DNA of 64,000 bases, from NCBI RefSeq assembly GCF_015207735.1, contig NZ_JADEWG010000003.1, forward strand, positions 109,497 through 173,496, in the 5' to 3' direction. The notes under the pieces were generated by a model, which did no database searches, was not told the DNA's origin, and was given only the letters and a program-made list of their open reading frames with translations. Position numbers and translations under genes: made by a program. Positions 9,342-19,126 of this stretch are shown in pieces (the first letter of the stretch is position 1; each line of letters opens with the position of its first letter). Source of the stretch: [Phormidium] sp. LEGE 05292. GTDB lineage: Bacteria; Cyanobacteriota; Cyanobacteriia; Cyanobacteriales; Aerosakkonemataceae.

Positions 9342-10238
9342 ATGTGGCCTTCTTTTATTCCCAATTCCGTCGAGCAACTAACAGAATCTACCTCGATTGC
9401 TCTGGCACAAAACATCCAATATCAACCAATTTTCACTCCGTTAAGTACACAACCAATTGGCACAACTTACGTCAATTTGGGTAAAATTGGCACACCAATT
9501 TTATTACTTCATGGTTTTGATAGTTCAGTATTAGAGTTCCGCCGACTGCTACCCATTCTTGCCGAAAAACAGGAAACTTGGGCGATCGATCTCTTAGGCT
9601 TTGGTTTTACGGAAAGAAACCCGCAACTTACCTTTAGTCCAAGTGCGATCGCGACTCACCTATACTATTCCTGGAAAACTTTAATCAAACAACCTGTTAT
9701 TTTAGTCGGCGCTTCTATGGGAGGCGCAGCAGCAATTGATTTTGCCCTGACTTATCCCCAAGCAGTTAAGAAATTAGTTCTCATTGATAGTGCAGGTTTC
9801 ACCGCAGGACCCGCTATGGGAAAATTTTTATTTCCCCCCTTGGGTTATTTAGCTACTTCCTTTTTGCGTAATCCTCAAGTCCGTCAACGCATTAGTATTA
9901 ACGCTTATTGTAACCCTAACTTTGCTTCTGCTGACGCTCAATTATGTGCAGCTTTGCATTTACAAACATCCGGTTGGTCACAAGCTTTAATTGCTTTTAC
10001 CAAAAGCGGTGGTTACGGTTCTTTTAGACAAAAACTTAAAGATATTGGGCAACCAACTTTAATTTTATGGGGAGAAGCTGACCGAATTTTAGGTATTGCT
10101 GATGCGGAAAAATTCGCTAATGCGATCGCCAATAGCAAACTAATCTGGATCGCCAATTGTGGTCACGTACCCCACTTAGAAAAACCAGAACTTACAGCCC
10201 AACATATTTTCAACTTCATCACCGAAACAGACCGTTAG
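9342..10238 (+). CDS. Alpha/beta-fold hydrolase
   Basis: The 298-residue protein has the oxyanion HG motif LLLHGFDSS near residue 62, the nucleophile elbow GASMGGAA (Ser near 123), a likely acid in LILWGEADRILG and the catalytic His in ANCGHVPHLEKPE near residue 278. The fold is that of epoxide-hydrolase or carboxylesterase-type proteins; the substrate is not evident. An in-frame ATG at 9288 would add 18 hydrophobic residues, but homologous cyanobacterial proteins typically begin MWPSF, which fits the ATG at 9342. It is divergent from the DUF928 gene and convergent with the CcmS-like gene. Confidence 0.85.
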   Translation: MWPSFIPNSVEQLTESTSIALAQNIQYQPIFTPLSTQPIGTTYVNLGKIGTPILLLHGFDSSVLEFRRLLPILAEKQETWAIDLLGFGFTERNPQLTFSPSAIATHLYYSWKTLIKQPVILVGASMGGAAAIDFALTYPQAVKKLVLIDSAGFTAGPAMGKFLFPPLGYLATSFLRNPQVRQRISINAYCNPNFASADAQLCAALHLQTSGWSQALIAFTKSGGYGSFRQKLKDIGQPTLILWGEADRILGIADAEKFANAIANSKLIWIANCGHVPHLEKPELTAQHIFNFITETDR

Positions 10239-10302
10239 CAAGTTGAACAATTGCCGAGCTTTACGGAAAATTTAAATAAACTTTTTCTAATTTAGCGTCC
10301 GC

Positions 10303-10737
10303 TTAGTTTTTCAGTACTATTTGTTCGCACATCCTTTGTTCCAAATGTTCTAACAAAGTATCCACATCTTTCGCCACTTCAGTAAAACAATCAGGTGGTG
10401 AAGGTTCCGGTTCAAACTGCACCAACTTAATCTGACCACTACCGATGCCGATGAGCAAAACTTCTTGCTTAGGATTATGTGCATCTAAAATGCCCAAAAT
10501 TTCCTGAAGTTGATTCTCGACCTTGTGATTTAATGCTTCGATCGCATTTCTAGGGCAGTAGACAAAATGCGGTGATGGTTCCAGATCGATACCCAAAGTA
10601 TCTTCACTTTCTCCCCTTTGTTGCATTAGCCCCCAAGCTAAGGCAGCTAATTCTTTCTGATTTTGCTTGACGAATTCATTTAACTGTTGTCGCCAGTTAT
10701 TCGCGCCCTGATTTGACTGGGTACTACCAAACATCAT
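10303..10737 (-). CDS. ccmS: Conserved cyanobacterial protein, probable beta-carboxysome assembly chaperone CcmS
   Basis: The 144-residue acidic cytosolic protein has no signal peptide or membrane span. Conserved stretches I recognise from this cyanobacteria-only family are ELAALAWGLMQQRG, DTLGIDLEPSPHFVYC, EILGILD and the end CFTEVAKDVDTLLEHLEQ. The family has been named CcmS for a role in packing beta-carboxysome shell proteins. The assignment is from memory of the family pattern, so treat the symbol as provisional. No other carboxysome gene lies in the window, so context neither helps nor hurts. The next ATG (10734) is an equally possible start. Confidence 0.55.
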   Translation of the reverse strand: MMFGSTQSNQGANNWRQQLNEFVKQNQKELAALAWGLMQQRGESEDTLGIDLEPSPHFVYCPRNAIEALNHKVENQLQEILGILDAHNPKQEVLLIGIGSGQIKLVQFEPEPSPPDCFTEVAKDVDTLLEHLEQRMCEQIVLKN

Positions 10738-11428
10738 AATTATTTGCGTTCTGTCGTTGCCAATGTGAATTCAAATTTCTACTTAGACTACACTCGCCAA
10801 AGGTTAGCATAAAATTTCCCTCGATCGAGTAATTCTTTGTTTTGTTTCAGAATCTACTACTTTGCCATCTTTACCATAATTAATTACTAGAGATAGCATA
10901 GTTTTATCAAACAAGTGGTAGCTTCTGGATTAAGTCTTAAGCTTCTGCTATCTTAACGGTTATTATCACCTCTGGAAGTATATTTCAAAACTACCATAAG
11001 TAATATTGGCAGCAATCTCGCCAGGAAATTAAAAGACAATTCGCCGAACTAGGTCGAAAAAATTCCAGAATCGCAGCATCATCGAACCCGATTCAATGCC
11101 ATCAAGAGTAATTCTTTACAGGTCGAACAGTACCATAGTAAATTCTACTCACTTAATTCTGACAAATCTCCGAAAATCGACTTTACCCAACTTTTTCCTT
11201 CCTGGAATATGCAAAAAAACTCAAATGCACCTGTACCAGACCAAACTAACATCATTAATATTAACGCCTATTTCCCACAGATCAATAAATTAAGAGATGA
11301 TTTCTCCATTATTTGCGCTCTGTATGGAAAGCAGTTAGCTAAAATTTAGTTAAGTTCAGCTACTCAGCCTGCAACCCCAAACACCAATCGCTGATAAAAT
11401 CAAAGCTTTCAGCATCCTCAACAACATC
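10738..11428. other. Long gap between ccmS-like gene and aroC; possible decayed coding sequence
   Basis: No intact gene is seen. Around 11007-11103 a plus-strand frame reads like protein (REIKRQFAELGRK) and ends in TAA. From about 11053 to 11349 the next frame stays open for almost 100 codons (KSNSLQVEQYHSKFYSL onwards), with no ATG before about 11208 and no ribosome site. Frame-shifted adjoining pieces suggest a gene remnant, but I do not recognise the family. The rest holds the divergent promoters of the flanking genes; I see no clear terminator or RNA. Confidence 0.35.
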
Positions 11429-12541
11429 ATGGGTAACATTTTCGGACATTTATTTCGCATTACCACATTTGGTGAATCTCATGGCGGAGGAGTCGGAGTA
11501 GTCATCGACGGTTGTCCACCGCGACTAGAAATAACTCCCGCAGAAATTCAACAAGAATTAGACAGAAGAAGACCCGGACAGAGTAAAATTACCACCCCCC
11601 GTAAAGAAGCAGACAGCTGCGAAATTCTTTCCGGTGTTTATGAAGGTAAAACATTAGGAACTTCTATCACAATTTTGGTGAAAAATCAAGATACTCGACC
11701 CCAAGATTATGATGAAATGGCGGTAAAATATCGCCCATCCCATGCCGATGCTACCTACGACGCGAAATATGGAATTCGCAACTGGCAAGGTGGGGGGCGT
11801 TCCTCGGCGCGAGAGACAATCGGGAGAGTGGCAGCGGGTGCGATCGCTAAAAAAATCCTTAAACAAATCGCCAACGTAGAGATTATCGGTTACGTTAAAC
11901 GCATCAAAGACCTCGAAGCAGTCGTTGACCCCAACACAGTCACGATGGAACAAGTAGAAAGTAACATCGTTCGCTGTCCTGAGTCCGAATGTGCAGACCG
12001 GATGATTGAACTAATCGAGGAAGTAAGACGAGAAGGCGACTCGATCGGTGGTGTAGTAGAGTGTGTGGCTCGCAACATTCCTCCCGGATTAGGTGAGCCA
12101 GTATTCGATAAACTAGAAGCAGACTTAGCAAAAGGTGTGATGTCCTTACCCGCCAGTAAAGGATTTGAAATTGGTTCCGGCTTTGCAGGTACTTTACTAA
12201 CAGGCAGCGAACACAACGACGAATTTTATACTGACGCAGAAGGTCACATCCGAACCGTCACCAACCGATCGGGCGGTATTCAGGGTGGCATTTCCAACGG
12301 TGAAAATATCATCATCCGAGTAGCGTTTAAACCAACTGCTACGATCCGAAAAGAACAGCGTACTGTAACCAATGAAGGAGAAGCAACCACCTTGGCAGCC
12401 AAAGGAAGACATGACCCTTGCGTATTACCTAGAGCAGTGCCTATGGTAGAAGCAATGGTTGCCTTAGTGTTGTGCGATCACCTTCTGCGGCAACAGGGGC
12501 AATGCGGCACCTTGAAATTTGAAGTTACACATGGAAAATAG
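11429..12541 (+). CDS. aroC: Chorismate synthase
   Basis: The 370-residue protein starts [19 protein letters not shown]. It contains the family signatures [17 protein letters not shown] (residues 15-31), [14 protein letters not shown] (about 47-60), and the FMN/EPSP-binding GGRSSARET near residue 124, with [11 protein letters not shown] near 285. It converts 5-enolpyruvylshikimate-3-phosphate to chorismate using reduced FMN, the last shikimate-pathway step, in the cytosol. Length is typical. The stop overlaps the start of the next gene by 11 bases (ATGGAAAATAG), which indicates translational coupling. Confidence 0.98.
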   Translation: MGNIFGHLFRITTFGESHGGGVGVVIDGCPPRLEITPAEIQQELDRRRPGQSKITTPRKEADSCEILSGVYEGKTLGTSITILVKNQDTRPQDYDEMAVKYRPSHADATYDAKYGIRNWQGGGRSSARETIGRVAAGAIAKKILKQIANVEIIGYVKRIKDLEAVVDPNTVTMEQVESNIVRCPESECADRMIELIEEVRREGDSIGGVVECVARNIPPGLGEPVFDKLEADLAKGVMSLPASKGFEIGSGFAGTLLTGSEHNDEFYTDAEGHIRTVTNRSGGIQGGISNGENIIIRVAFKPTATIRKEQRTVTNEGEATTLAAKGRHDPCVLPRAVPMVEAMVALVLCDHLLRQQGQCGTLKFEVTHGK

Positions 12542-13385
12542 CCATTCTTCTGATGAATTTCTAGTTCAATTCTGGGGTGTCCGAGGTAGTATCCCCACCC
12601 CTGGAAACCAAACTGCGCGTTACGGAGGGAACACCTCCTGTATCGAAATGCGAATTGGCGGCAAACGCCTAATTTTCGATGGCGGTAGCGGCTTGCACGT
12701 TTTGGGTAGAGAACTACTCAAAACTATGCCCGTTGAAGCCTATATGTTCTTTACCCATTACCATTGGGATCATATTCAAGGCGTACCAATGTTTATTCCA
12801 GCTTTTGTTGAGGGTAATCATTTTCAAATTTTTGGCGCGGTTCCCGATCAAAATGGCTCTTTAGAACAACATTTTATGGAGCGAGTGCTTCACCCCAATT
12901 CCCCAGTTCCTATTAAAGGAATGCAGGCAGATATAGAATTTTGTCACATTTCTTGCGGGGAGACAATTAAAATTGACGATATTATCATTGAAACAGGCCC
13001 CTTAAATCATCCAAACGGCGCAATGGGTTATCGCGTCAGCTGGCAAGGACATTCGGTATTTTACTGCACGGATACAGAACATTATCCAGACCATATAGAT
13101 GAAAACGTGCTGCTATTAGCTAATAATGCAGACTTGTTAATTTACGATTCTATGTATACCGATGAGGAATATCATAATCCCAAATCTCCTAAAGTTGGTT
13201 GGGGGCATTCAACTTGGGAGGAAGGAGTAAAAGTATGCGAAGCGGCAGGAGTCAAAAGGTTTGTGAAATTTCATCACGAACCTGTTCATAGCGATGAGTT
13301 TCTCGATCGCCTCGAAGAAAAAATCCTCGCTGTCTCTCCTAATGCTGTGTTAGCTAAAGAAGGCATGATTTTAAAAGTAGTTTAA
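12531..13385 (+). CDS. MBL-fold metallo-hydrolase
   Basis: The 284-residue protein has the metallo-beta-lactamase fold. It carries [14 protein letters not shown] at the N-terminus, GGNTSC, a metal site HYHWDHIQG near residue 82, and further metal ligands in [10 protein letters not shown] and the late HHEP. The pattern is closest to the RNase Z/phosphodiesterase-like group of MBL proteins (cyclic-nucleotide phosphodiesterase type); the substrate is unknown. An upstream in-frame start at 12519 exists, but ATG 12531 overlaps the aroC stop by 11 bases and is the natural coupled start. The link to aroC is positional; I know of no shared pathway. Confidence 0.85.
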   Translation: MENSHSSDEFLVQFWGVRGSIPTPGNQTARYGGNTSCIEMRIGGKRLIFDGGSGLHVLGRELLKTMPVEAYMFFTHYHWDHIQGVPMFIPAFVEGNHFQIFGAVPDQNGSLEQHFMERVLHPNSPVPIKGMQADIEFCHISCGETIKIDDIIIETGPLNHPNGAMGYRVSWQGHSVFYCTDTEHYPDHIDENVLLLANNADLLIYDSMYTDEEYHNPKSPKVGWGHSTWEEGVKVCEAAGVKRFVKFHHEPVHSDEFLDRLEEKILAVSPNAVLAKEGMILKVV

Positions 13386-13472
13386 GAGAATTGTTCAGTT
13401 GTAAAAAATGGCAAAGAGTTTACAATTTGAAATATTTACACTCTATATCTATTTTCCCTGGAATAAGCAGCG

Positions 13473-14798
13473 ATGACTACTACAACTGATAATTCTCGGA
13501 CACTACCTTTGCCACCTGGAAATTTTGGTTTACCTTTGATTGGAGAAACAGTTGAGTTTCTTCGCGACCCTGATTTTATTGAAAAGCGCCAAAAGAAATA
13601 CGGTTCTATTTTTAAAACCCGGATCTTTGGTGCTGATTCAATTGCGATCGTCGGAGCCGAGGCAAACCGCTTTATTCTCACCAATAACCAATATTTTGCT
13701 GTTAGTTGGCCCCCAAGTACAAAAATTCTTTTGGGGCCGAATTCTTTAACCTTACAAGAGGGTAGTCAACATCAATCTCGGCGCAAATTGCTTTCTTATG
13801 CTTTCCAACCCAAAGCATTAGCAGGTTATCTTCCGGGAATGGAAAAGATTACTCAAGAATATTTACAAAAGTGGGAAAAAATCAATACCTTAACTTGGTA
13901 TCCTGAACTGAGAAATTACACTTTTGATGTTGCTAGTACTTTATTAATCTCAACAGAATCAGGTTCTCAAACATCTTTAAGCAAACTGTTTAAAGATTGG
14001 TGCGATGGACTATTTAGTATTCCTCTTGCTTTACCTTGGACTAAATTTGGTCGGGCGTTGCGTTGCCGAAAAGAACTGTTAGCTGCAATTGAAAAGATTG
14101 TACTAAGTCGCCAAAAGGAACAGGAACCAGGGAAAGATGCGCTTGGTTTAATGTTACAAGCTAGGGATGAAGAAGGTAACGGTTTCACTTTACCAGAACT
14201 CAAAGATCAGGTTTTACTTCTGTTATTTGCTGGACATGAAACCCTAAATTCTGCACTGGGTACTTTCTGTTTATCTTTAGCGAAGTATCCAGAAGTTCGG
14301 GAAAAATTGCGTGCGGAAATTAGCCAAGTAGTTGGTAATGATTCTTTGACGCTAGAACATTTCAAGCAAATGACTTATCTGGAAATGGCGATCAAAGAAG
14401 TATTACGAATAGTTCCTCCTGTAGGTGGTGGTTTTCGCAAGGTGGTTAAATCTTGTGAGTACAATGGCTATTATATTCCTGAAGGTTGGAATGTACTTTA
14501 CCAAATAGGTAGAACTCATGCAGATGAGTCTATTTATTATCAACCGGAAAAGTTTGATCCTGAGCGTTTTTCTCCTGAAAGAAGTGAGGATAAAAAACCT
14601 TTTAGTTATGTACCTTTTGGCGGCGGAATGCGCGAATGTTTGGGTAAAGCTTTTGCTCAATTGGTCATGAAAGTGTTTGCTGTGTATTTAGTGCGAGATT
14701 ATAGTTGGGAACTTTTACCTGAGCAAAATTTGGAATTAGTAACCATACCGACACCGCATCCGAAGGATGGTTTAAAGGTAAATCTCCAACATATATAA
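13473..14798 (+). CDS. Cytochrome P450, CYP120-type
   Basis: The 441-residue soluble P450 has all hallmark motifs. The proline-rich start is LPLPPGNFGLPLIGET, the I-helix oxygen motif is FAGHETL near residue 253, and the K-helix ExxR is KEVLRIVPPVGGG. The haem-ligand loop is PFGGGMRECLG, with Cys near 391. The stretches LPLPPGNFGLP, PPVGGGFR and TPHPKDGLKV strongly recall CYP120A1 of Synechocystis, a retinoic-acid hydroxylase that resembles plant and animal CYP26/85 more than other bacterial P450s. A terpenoid or apocarotenoid substrate is therefore likely. No ferredoxin partner is adjacent. Downstream is a GGACGCAGA-type intergenic repeat. Confidence 0.93.
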   Translation: MTTTTDNSRTLPLPPGNFGLPLIGETVEFLRDPDFIEKRQKKYGSIFKTRIFGADSIAIVGAEANRFILTNNQYFAVSWPPSTKILLGPNSLTLQEGSQHQSRRKLLSYAFQPKALAGYLPGMEKITQEYLQKWEKINTLTWYPELRNYTFDVASTLLISTESGSQTSLSKLFKDWCDGLFSIPLALPWTKFGRALRCRKELLAAIEKIVLSRQKEQEPGKDALGLMLQARDEEGNGFTLPELKDQVLLLLFAGHETLNSALGTFCLSLAKYPEVREKLRAEISQVVGNDSLTLEHFKQMTYLEMAIKEVLRIVPPVGGGFRKVVKSCEYNGYYIPEGWNVLYQIGRTHADESIYYQPEKFDPERFSPERSEDKKPFSYVPFGGGMRECLGKAFAQLVMKVFAVYLVRDYSWELLPEQNLELVTIPTPHPKDGLKVNLQHI

Positions 14799-14832
14799 TA
14801 CTAAATCAGGGTGAAAAATCTCCTTTATTAAT

Positions 14833-14862
14833 GAACCGCAGAGGACGCAGAGGACGCAGAGG
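14833..14862. repeat. GAGGACGCA tandem intergenic repeat
   Basis: The sequence GAACCGCAGAGGACGCAGAG continues with another GACGCAGAGG unit, so a nine-base unit repeats about three times. This kind of short element is scattered in intergenic DNA of many filamentous cyanobacteria. No coding role is seen. Confidence 0.7.
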
Positions 14863-15030
14863 AAAGAGGGAGAAGATAGAGGGGGTAATTAACCCGGATT
14901 TGGTATAACCACTAAAATTGGAAGTGGTACTGTTAATCAATCAAATCTCATCATCTAGTTATTAACAATCAATGAGAAATGAGTTTTTGGTAATGACAGC
15001 GATCGCTTCCTTCATATCCGGTTCTATATT

Positions 15031-15708
15031 ATGAAAAAATATAGCTGGTTAAATTTCTTTGCCTTGATGCTCTGTTCGTTATTAGTTTTTACTAGTTGCA
15101 GCAACTATATTGATTCGGTCAAAAATTTGAAAGCAGGTGCAGGTAAACAAGTTATAGTTTTAGGAGATAGCATTGCTTCAGGTTATGGCGTAGAAGAAAC
15201 AGAAGCTTTTCCCAGTGTTTTGAGTCAAGAATTAGGCTTACCAATTATTAATCGGGGGGTGAGTGGTGATACCACTGAAACGGGATTAAAACGCTTACAA
15301 AGTGATGTAATTACGGCTGAACCTTGGCTAGTCATTGTGGAACTTGGTGGCAATGATTTTTTAAGAAAAATTCCTAAGTCGGAGACTGAACAAAACTTAC
15401 GGCAAATTGTTACTTCGGTTCAAGAGAAGTCAGCAATCGTTGTACTTTTGGGCATGAATCTTGGTTTATTTACTGATGAATACAAAACCCTTTATCAGCG
15501 GGTAGCTAAGGAAACTAATGCTTATTTAATTCCCGAAGCTTTAAAAGGAATTTTGGACAATCCACGTTATCGCCAACAAGATTTTATTCATCCTAATGCT
15601 GAGGGGCATAAATTATTAGCCACTCGCGTTGCTACAGAATTAAAGCCTTTATTAGCAAAAGCTTCTTGGCCTTCTGCTTTAATGCAATTTCGCCCAATTA
15701 AAAAGTGA
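15031..15708 (+). CDS. SGNH/GDSL hydrolase, lipoprotein esterase (TesA-like)
   Basis: The 225-residue protein has a lipoprotein signal ending in the lipobox FTSC (Cys about residue 25), so it is probably anchored to the periplasmic face. SGNH blocks are all present: VLGDSIASGYG with the nucleophilic Ser (about 47), the Gly block NRGVSGDTTETGL, the Asn block VELGGNDFL, and DFIHPNAEGH with the Asp/His pair near the end. It resembles the arylesterase/thioesterase I group. It probably cleaves acyl esters or thioesters outside the cytoplasm. It stands alone between the P450 gene and agrE. Confidence 0.9.
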   Translation: MKKYSWLNFFALMLCSLLVFTSCSNYIDSVKNLKAGAGKQVIVLGDSIASGYGVEETEAFPSVLSQELGLPIINRGVSGDTTETGLKRLQSDVITAEPWLVIVELGGNDFLRKIPKSETEQNLRQIVTSVQEKSAIVVLLGMNLGLFTDEYKTLYQRVAKETNAYLIPEALKGILDNPRYRQQDFIHPNAEGHKLLATRVATELKPLLAKASWPSALMQFRPIKK

Positions 15709-15925
15709 TGCAGATCGTGCAAAGCTCCGATCAAACAAAATATTTTATCTTTTAGTTAAATTCTGTAACAAATGATTCGGTTTTCTTTTGCTACTTCTGC
15801 ATAGCGATTCTGGGAATTTTGTGGGCAATTAAACTTAAAATAGTGAAAAAAAATTTATTCTTTCTCTACCCTTGTACTCTAAAATAGAGATTTGGCTTTT
15901 AATATGTATGACCCGCATCTATTCC

Positions 15926-15980
15926 TGAGACTTTGACTAGGGGTAGGTTCACTGCGGCTTATGTATAAAGTCTCAAGCCG
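15926..15980 (+). promoter_or_regulatory. Candidate structured 5' leader of agrE with two crossing stems
   Basis: TGAGACTTT (15926-15934) is perfectly complementary to AAAGTCTCA (15967-15975). CGGCTT (15955-15960) is perfectly complementary to AAGCCG (15975-15980). The stems cross, so they either form a pseudoknot or exclude each other. The element ends 24 bases before the agrE start codon. It matches no riboswitch motif I know. The complementarity is seen directly; function is inferred. Confidence 0.45.
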
Positions 15981-16004
15981 TAAAGTTGAGCTAGTTGATT
16001 TATT

Positions 16005-18119
16005 ATGACCGATCCGATTCGCTTCCTCATGTGCTCTCCCGACCATTACGATGTAGATTATGTAATTAATCCTTGGATGGAGGGTAATATACACAAATCT
16101 TCCCGCGATCGCGCTGTCGAACAGTGGGAAAAATTACACCATGTTCTTAAAGATCATGCGTTAGTCGATTTGGTTAAACCGGAAAAAGGTTGGCCTGATA
16201 TGGTATTTACCGCTAACGCAGGTTTAGTATTAGGTAAAAATGTTGTTTTGAGCCGTTTTTATCATAAAGAACGCCAAGGGGAAGAACCGTATTTTAAAAA
16301 ATGGTTTGAAGACCAAGGTTACACAGTTTACGAGTTACCTAAAGATTTACCTTTTGAAGGTGCGGGTGATGCTTTACTCGATCGCGAAGGTCGTTGGTTA
16401 TGGGCGGGTTATGGTTTCCGTTCTGAATTAGATTCACACCCTTATTTAGCAAAATGGTTGGATATTGAAGTACTTTCGCTGCGTTTAATTGATGAACGAT
16501 TCTATCATTTAGATACTTGTTTTTGTCCTTTAGCAGGCGGTTATTTACTGTACTATCCTCCTGCATTTGATTCTTATTCAAATCGCTTGATTGAAATGCG
16601 GGTTGCGCCAGAAAAACGCATTCCTATTGAAGAAGCAGATGCAGTTAACTTTGCTTGTAATGCTGTCAACGTCGATGACGTAGTAGTAATGAATAAAGTG
16701 AGTGACAGCTTAAAGCAACGGTTAAAAGATGTAGGTTTTCAAGTAGTAGAAACACCATTAACTGAGTTTTTAAAAGCTGGTGGCGCAGCGAAATGCTTGA
16801 CTTTGCGCGTTACTGAACCAGTGAGAGTGGAAATCCACAGTTTTGTTTCTGTGGAAAGTCGCACCATTCGCATGGAAGGTCACTTGCTGGATTCTGGTTT
16901 AATCAGTCGTGCTTTAGACTTAATTGTAGAAAATGGTGGCAGTTTCCAAGTTTTGAATTTTAACTTGGGAGAACAACGCCAAAGTACTTCTTCTGCTGAG
17001 GTAAAAGTCTCTGCTCCCGATCATGAGATCATGGAAGAGATTATGACCCAGTTGATCGATCTGGGTGCATTACCTCCGCCTCAAGAAGTTTGTGATGTTA
17101 ATACGGAACCTGTAATTATTGCTGGTGTTGCGCCAGATGACTTTTACGTGACTACGATTTACCCGACGGAAGTCAGGGTACATTGTGAATGGGTGAAGGT
17201 GCAAAATCAGCGCATGGATGGTGCGATCGCAGTAAACTTTACAACTGATGGGCCAGTTGCTAAGTGTAAATTGCTCAGAGATTTGGAAATTGGCGATCAT
17301 GTAATTGTGGGTGTGGAAGGTATCCGTACTATCCGCAAAACTGAGTCTCGCGAACAAAGAAATTCTCAAGAATTCAGCTTTATGGGTTCGGGTGTTTCCA
17401 GCGAACGCCGTGTAGAATTGGTGGTGGAACAAATCGCTTGGGAATTGCGCCAAATCCGCGACCAAGGCGGTAAAGTTGTAGTGACAGCAGGGCCAGTGGT
17501 GATTCATACTGGTGGTGCGGAACACTTATCCCGTTTGATTCGGGAAGGTTACGTGCAAGCTTTGTTGGGTGGAAATGCGATCGCAGTTCATGACATCGAA
17601 CAAGCAATGATGGGAACCTCGTTAGGTGTGGATATGAAGCGAGGTGTTGCTGTTCGCGGTGGGCACCGTCACCACTTAAAGGTAATTAACACAGTTCGCC
17701 GTTACGGTAGCATTGCTAAAGCTGTAGAACAAGGTGTAATTAAAGCTGGGGTAATGTACGAATGTGTTCGCAGCAATGTACCTTTCTGTTTAGCTGGTTC
17801 AATTCGTGATGATGGGCCTTTACCAGATACGGAAATGGATCTGATTAGGGCTCAACAAGAGTATGCCAGACTGCTGCAAGGTGCGGACATGATTTTAATG
17901 CTTTCTTCCATGTTGCACTCGATCGGTGTGGGTAATATGACACCTGCGGGTGTGAAGATGGTTTGTGTCGATATTAACCCAGCGGTTGTTACTAAGTTAA
18001 GCGATCGGGGATCGATCGAATCTGTTGGCGTTGTTACCGACGTGGGTTTATTCCTCAGTTTGTTAACCAAACAATTGGATAAATTAACCAGTCCTTATCA
18101 CATCGCTAAGACTAATTAG
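16005..18119 (+). CDS. agrE: Bifunctional arginine dihydrolase / ornithine cyclodeaminase (AgrE/ArgZ type)
   Basis: The 704-residue protein joins an N-terminal guanidine-modifying (GME) fold to a C-terminal LOR/SDH-type ornithine cyclodeaminase. The dihydrolase turns arginine into ornithine, CO2 and two ammonia. Its catalytic set matches the ArgZ residues I know by number: Asn22 (INPWMEGN), Asn71 (TANAGL), Glu118 (FEGAGDA), His168 (YHLD) and the nucleophile Cys264 (AAKCLT). The C-terminal part, from about residue 280, contains the NAD-binding region (GGNAIAVHDIEQAMMG) and would make proline from ornithine. In Anabaena this enzyme degrades arginine released from cyanophycin. Full length with no lesions. 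It is monocistronic, with a structured leader and a strong terminator. Confidence 0.95.
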   Translation: MTDPIRFLMCSPDHYDVDYVINPWMEGNIHKSSRDRAVEQWEKLHHVLKDHALVDLVKPEKGWPDMVFTANAGLVLGKNVVLSRFYHKERQGEEPYFKKWFEDQGYTVYELPKDLPFEGAGDALLDREGRWLWAGYGFRSELDSHPYLAKWLDIEVLSLRLIDERFYHLDTCFCPLAGGYLLYYPPAFDSYSNRLIEMRVAPEKRIPIEEADAVNFACNAVNVDDVVVMNKVSDSLKQRLKDVGFQVVETPLTEFLKAGGAAKCLTLRVTEPVRVEIHSFVSVESRTIRMEGHLLDSGLISRALDLIVENGGSFQVLNFNLGEQRQSTSSAEVKVSAPDHEIMEEIMTQLIDLGALPPPQEVCDVNTEPVIIAGVAPDDFYVTTIYPTEVRVHCEWVKVQNQRMDGAIAVNFTTDGPVAKCKLLRDLEIGDHVIVGVEGIRTIRKTESREQRNSQEFSFMGSGVSSERRVELVVEQIAWELRQIRDQGGKVVVTAGPVVIHTGGAEHLSRLIREGYVQALLGGNAIAVHDIEQAMMGTSLGVDMKRGVAVRGGHRHHLKVINTVRRYGSIAKAVEQGVIKAGVMYECVRSNVPFCLAGSIRDDGPLPDTEMDLIRAQQEYARLLQGADMILMLSSMLHSIGVGNMTPAGVKMVCVDINPAVVTKLSDRGSIESVGVVTDVGLFLSLLTKQLDKLTSPYHIAKTN

Positions 18120-18145
18120 TGTAGTTCAATCTTTTAAATATTTCC

Positions 18146-18180
18146 GCTGCCCTAATTTTCAATTATTGGGCAGCTTTTTT
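18146..18180 (+). terminator. Rho-independent terminator of agrE
   Basis: GCTGCCC (18146-18152) pairs with GGGCAGC (18168-18174); the AT-rich loop can extend the stem, and six T follow. It starts 27 bases after the agrE stop. Confidence 0.9.
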
Positions 18181-18287
18181 ATTAAATTTCTCACCTACCT
18201 AATTCAAAATCTTAACTTTAATTTGGTGTATGCCAACCAGCTTTAACCCAATTTTGACGCACAATAACGGTCAAATTACTGGATAAA

Positions 18288-18974
18288 TTAACTATTTGAT
18301 TGCAATTTTTGGGCAAAATCTTGATGTTCTTGGCTGGCTAATCCCTGTTGCAAAACCGATAAAACTTTTGCTAAATTTCCTGCTAATAAAGCTGCTTTAT
18401 CTAACCACAATCCAGGGAAAGTTTGAGAATAAATTATTCCATTTTCATTCGTTTCAAGTTTAATATATTCTCCAGCATTTAACCTAAACCAATCGAACTC
18501 ACCATCATAAACTCGCCATATTAAATACTCTTGTACTCCATTACGACGATAAACTTTGAGTTTTTGGTTAAAATCAATTGAAGCACTACTAGCCGCAATT
18601 TCTACTATTAATTCTGGCGCACCTTCGACATAATCATCTTCACTAATAGTTGATTGTCCACCCACCTTAATTCTCAAGAGTGCATCGGGTTGAGGTTCAT
18701 TATCAGCATCAAGACGCACAGTAGTATTATCAGCAGACATTAATCCTGGTGTTGCAGCTTTATAAACTCCCAGCCAAGTCATAATATCAGAATGGGGTTC
18801 TCCATGACCTTGTACTCGTAAAGGCGATGCCATATAAACTACTCCTTCAATTAATTCTGCTTTTTTCTGATTAGGCATGGCAGAATAACGACGTTCAAAT
18901 TCAACACGGGTTAGTTGATCTCCGTTTTCTAAGGGAGGAATAGTTAATCTAGGATAAATTGGTGCAGAAATCAT
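18288..18974 (-). CDS. Uma2-family (PD-(D/E)XK-like) endonuclease
   Basis: The 228-residue protein shows the Uma2/DUF820 pattern that is hugely expanded in cyanobacteria. It has RRYSAMPNQKKAELIEGVVYMAS near residue 30-50, PQPDALLR near 92-100, and the nuclease-like core ELIVEIAASS followed by KLKVYRRNGVQEYLIW. The D...E...K arrangement (D96, E123, K138 approximately) fits a restriction-endonuclease-like fold. Biological role is unknown. The extra C-terminal tail of about 50 residues (LAGNLAKVLSVLQQGL) is common in this family. It is a solitary gene, not paired with a recognisable antitoxin or transposase. Confidence 0.88.
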   Translation of the reverse strand: MISAPIYPRLTIPPLENGDQLTRVEFERRYSAMPNQKKAELIEGVVYMASPLRVQGHGEPHSDIMTWLGVYKAATPGLMSADNTTVRLDADNEPQPDALLRIKVGGQSTISEDDYVEGAPELIVEIAASSASIDFNQKLKVYRRNGVQEYLIWRVYDGEFDWFRLNAGEYIKLETNENGIIYSQTFPGLWLDKAALLAGNLAKVLSVLQQGLASQEHQDFAQKLQSNS

Positions 18975-19126
18975 ATTTTTATTTTCCTTGTTTTTATTTT
19001 ATATCTAAATTAGGCGTTAATTATACTTTTACTAAGGATAGCAAATCTATTATATGTTAACAAGCGATCGCCTTTCCCGTAGTGTAGAACGCAAAGAAAG
19101 AGAAGAAAAATTGAGAATTTAATAAA

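Noticed and set aside
11096..11293. Plus-strand open frame of 65 codons upstream of aroC
   Set aside because: Different frame from the more protein-like remnant, no ribosome site, composition unlike a real protein.
15926..15980. Known glutamine or guanidine riboswitch upstream of agrE
   Set aside because: The conserved loop sequences of those classes are not found; only the crossing stems are.
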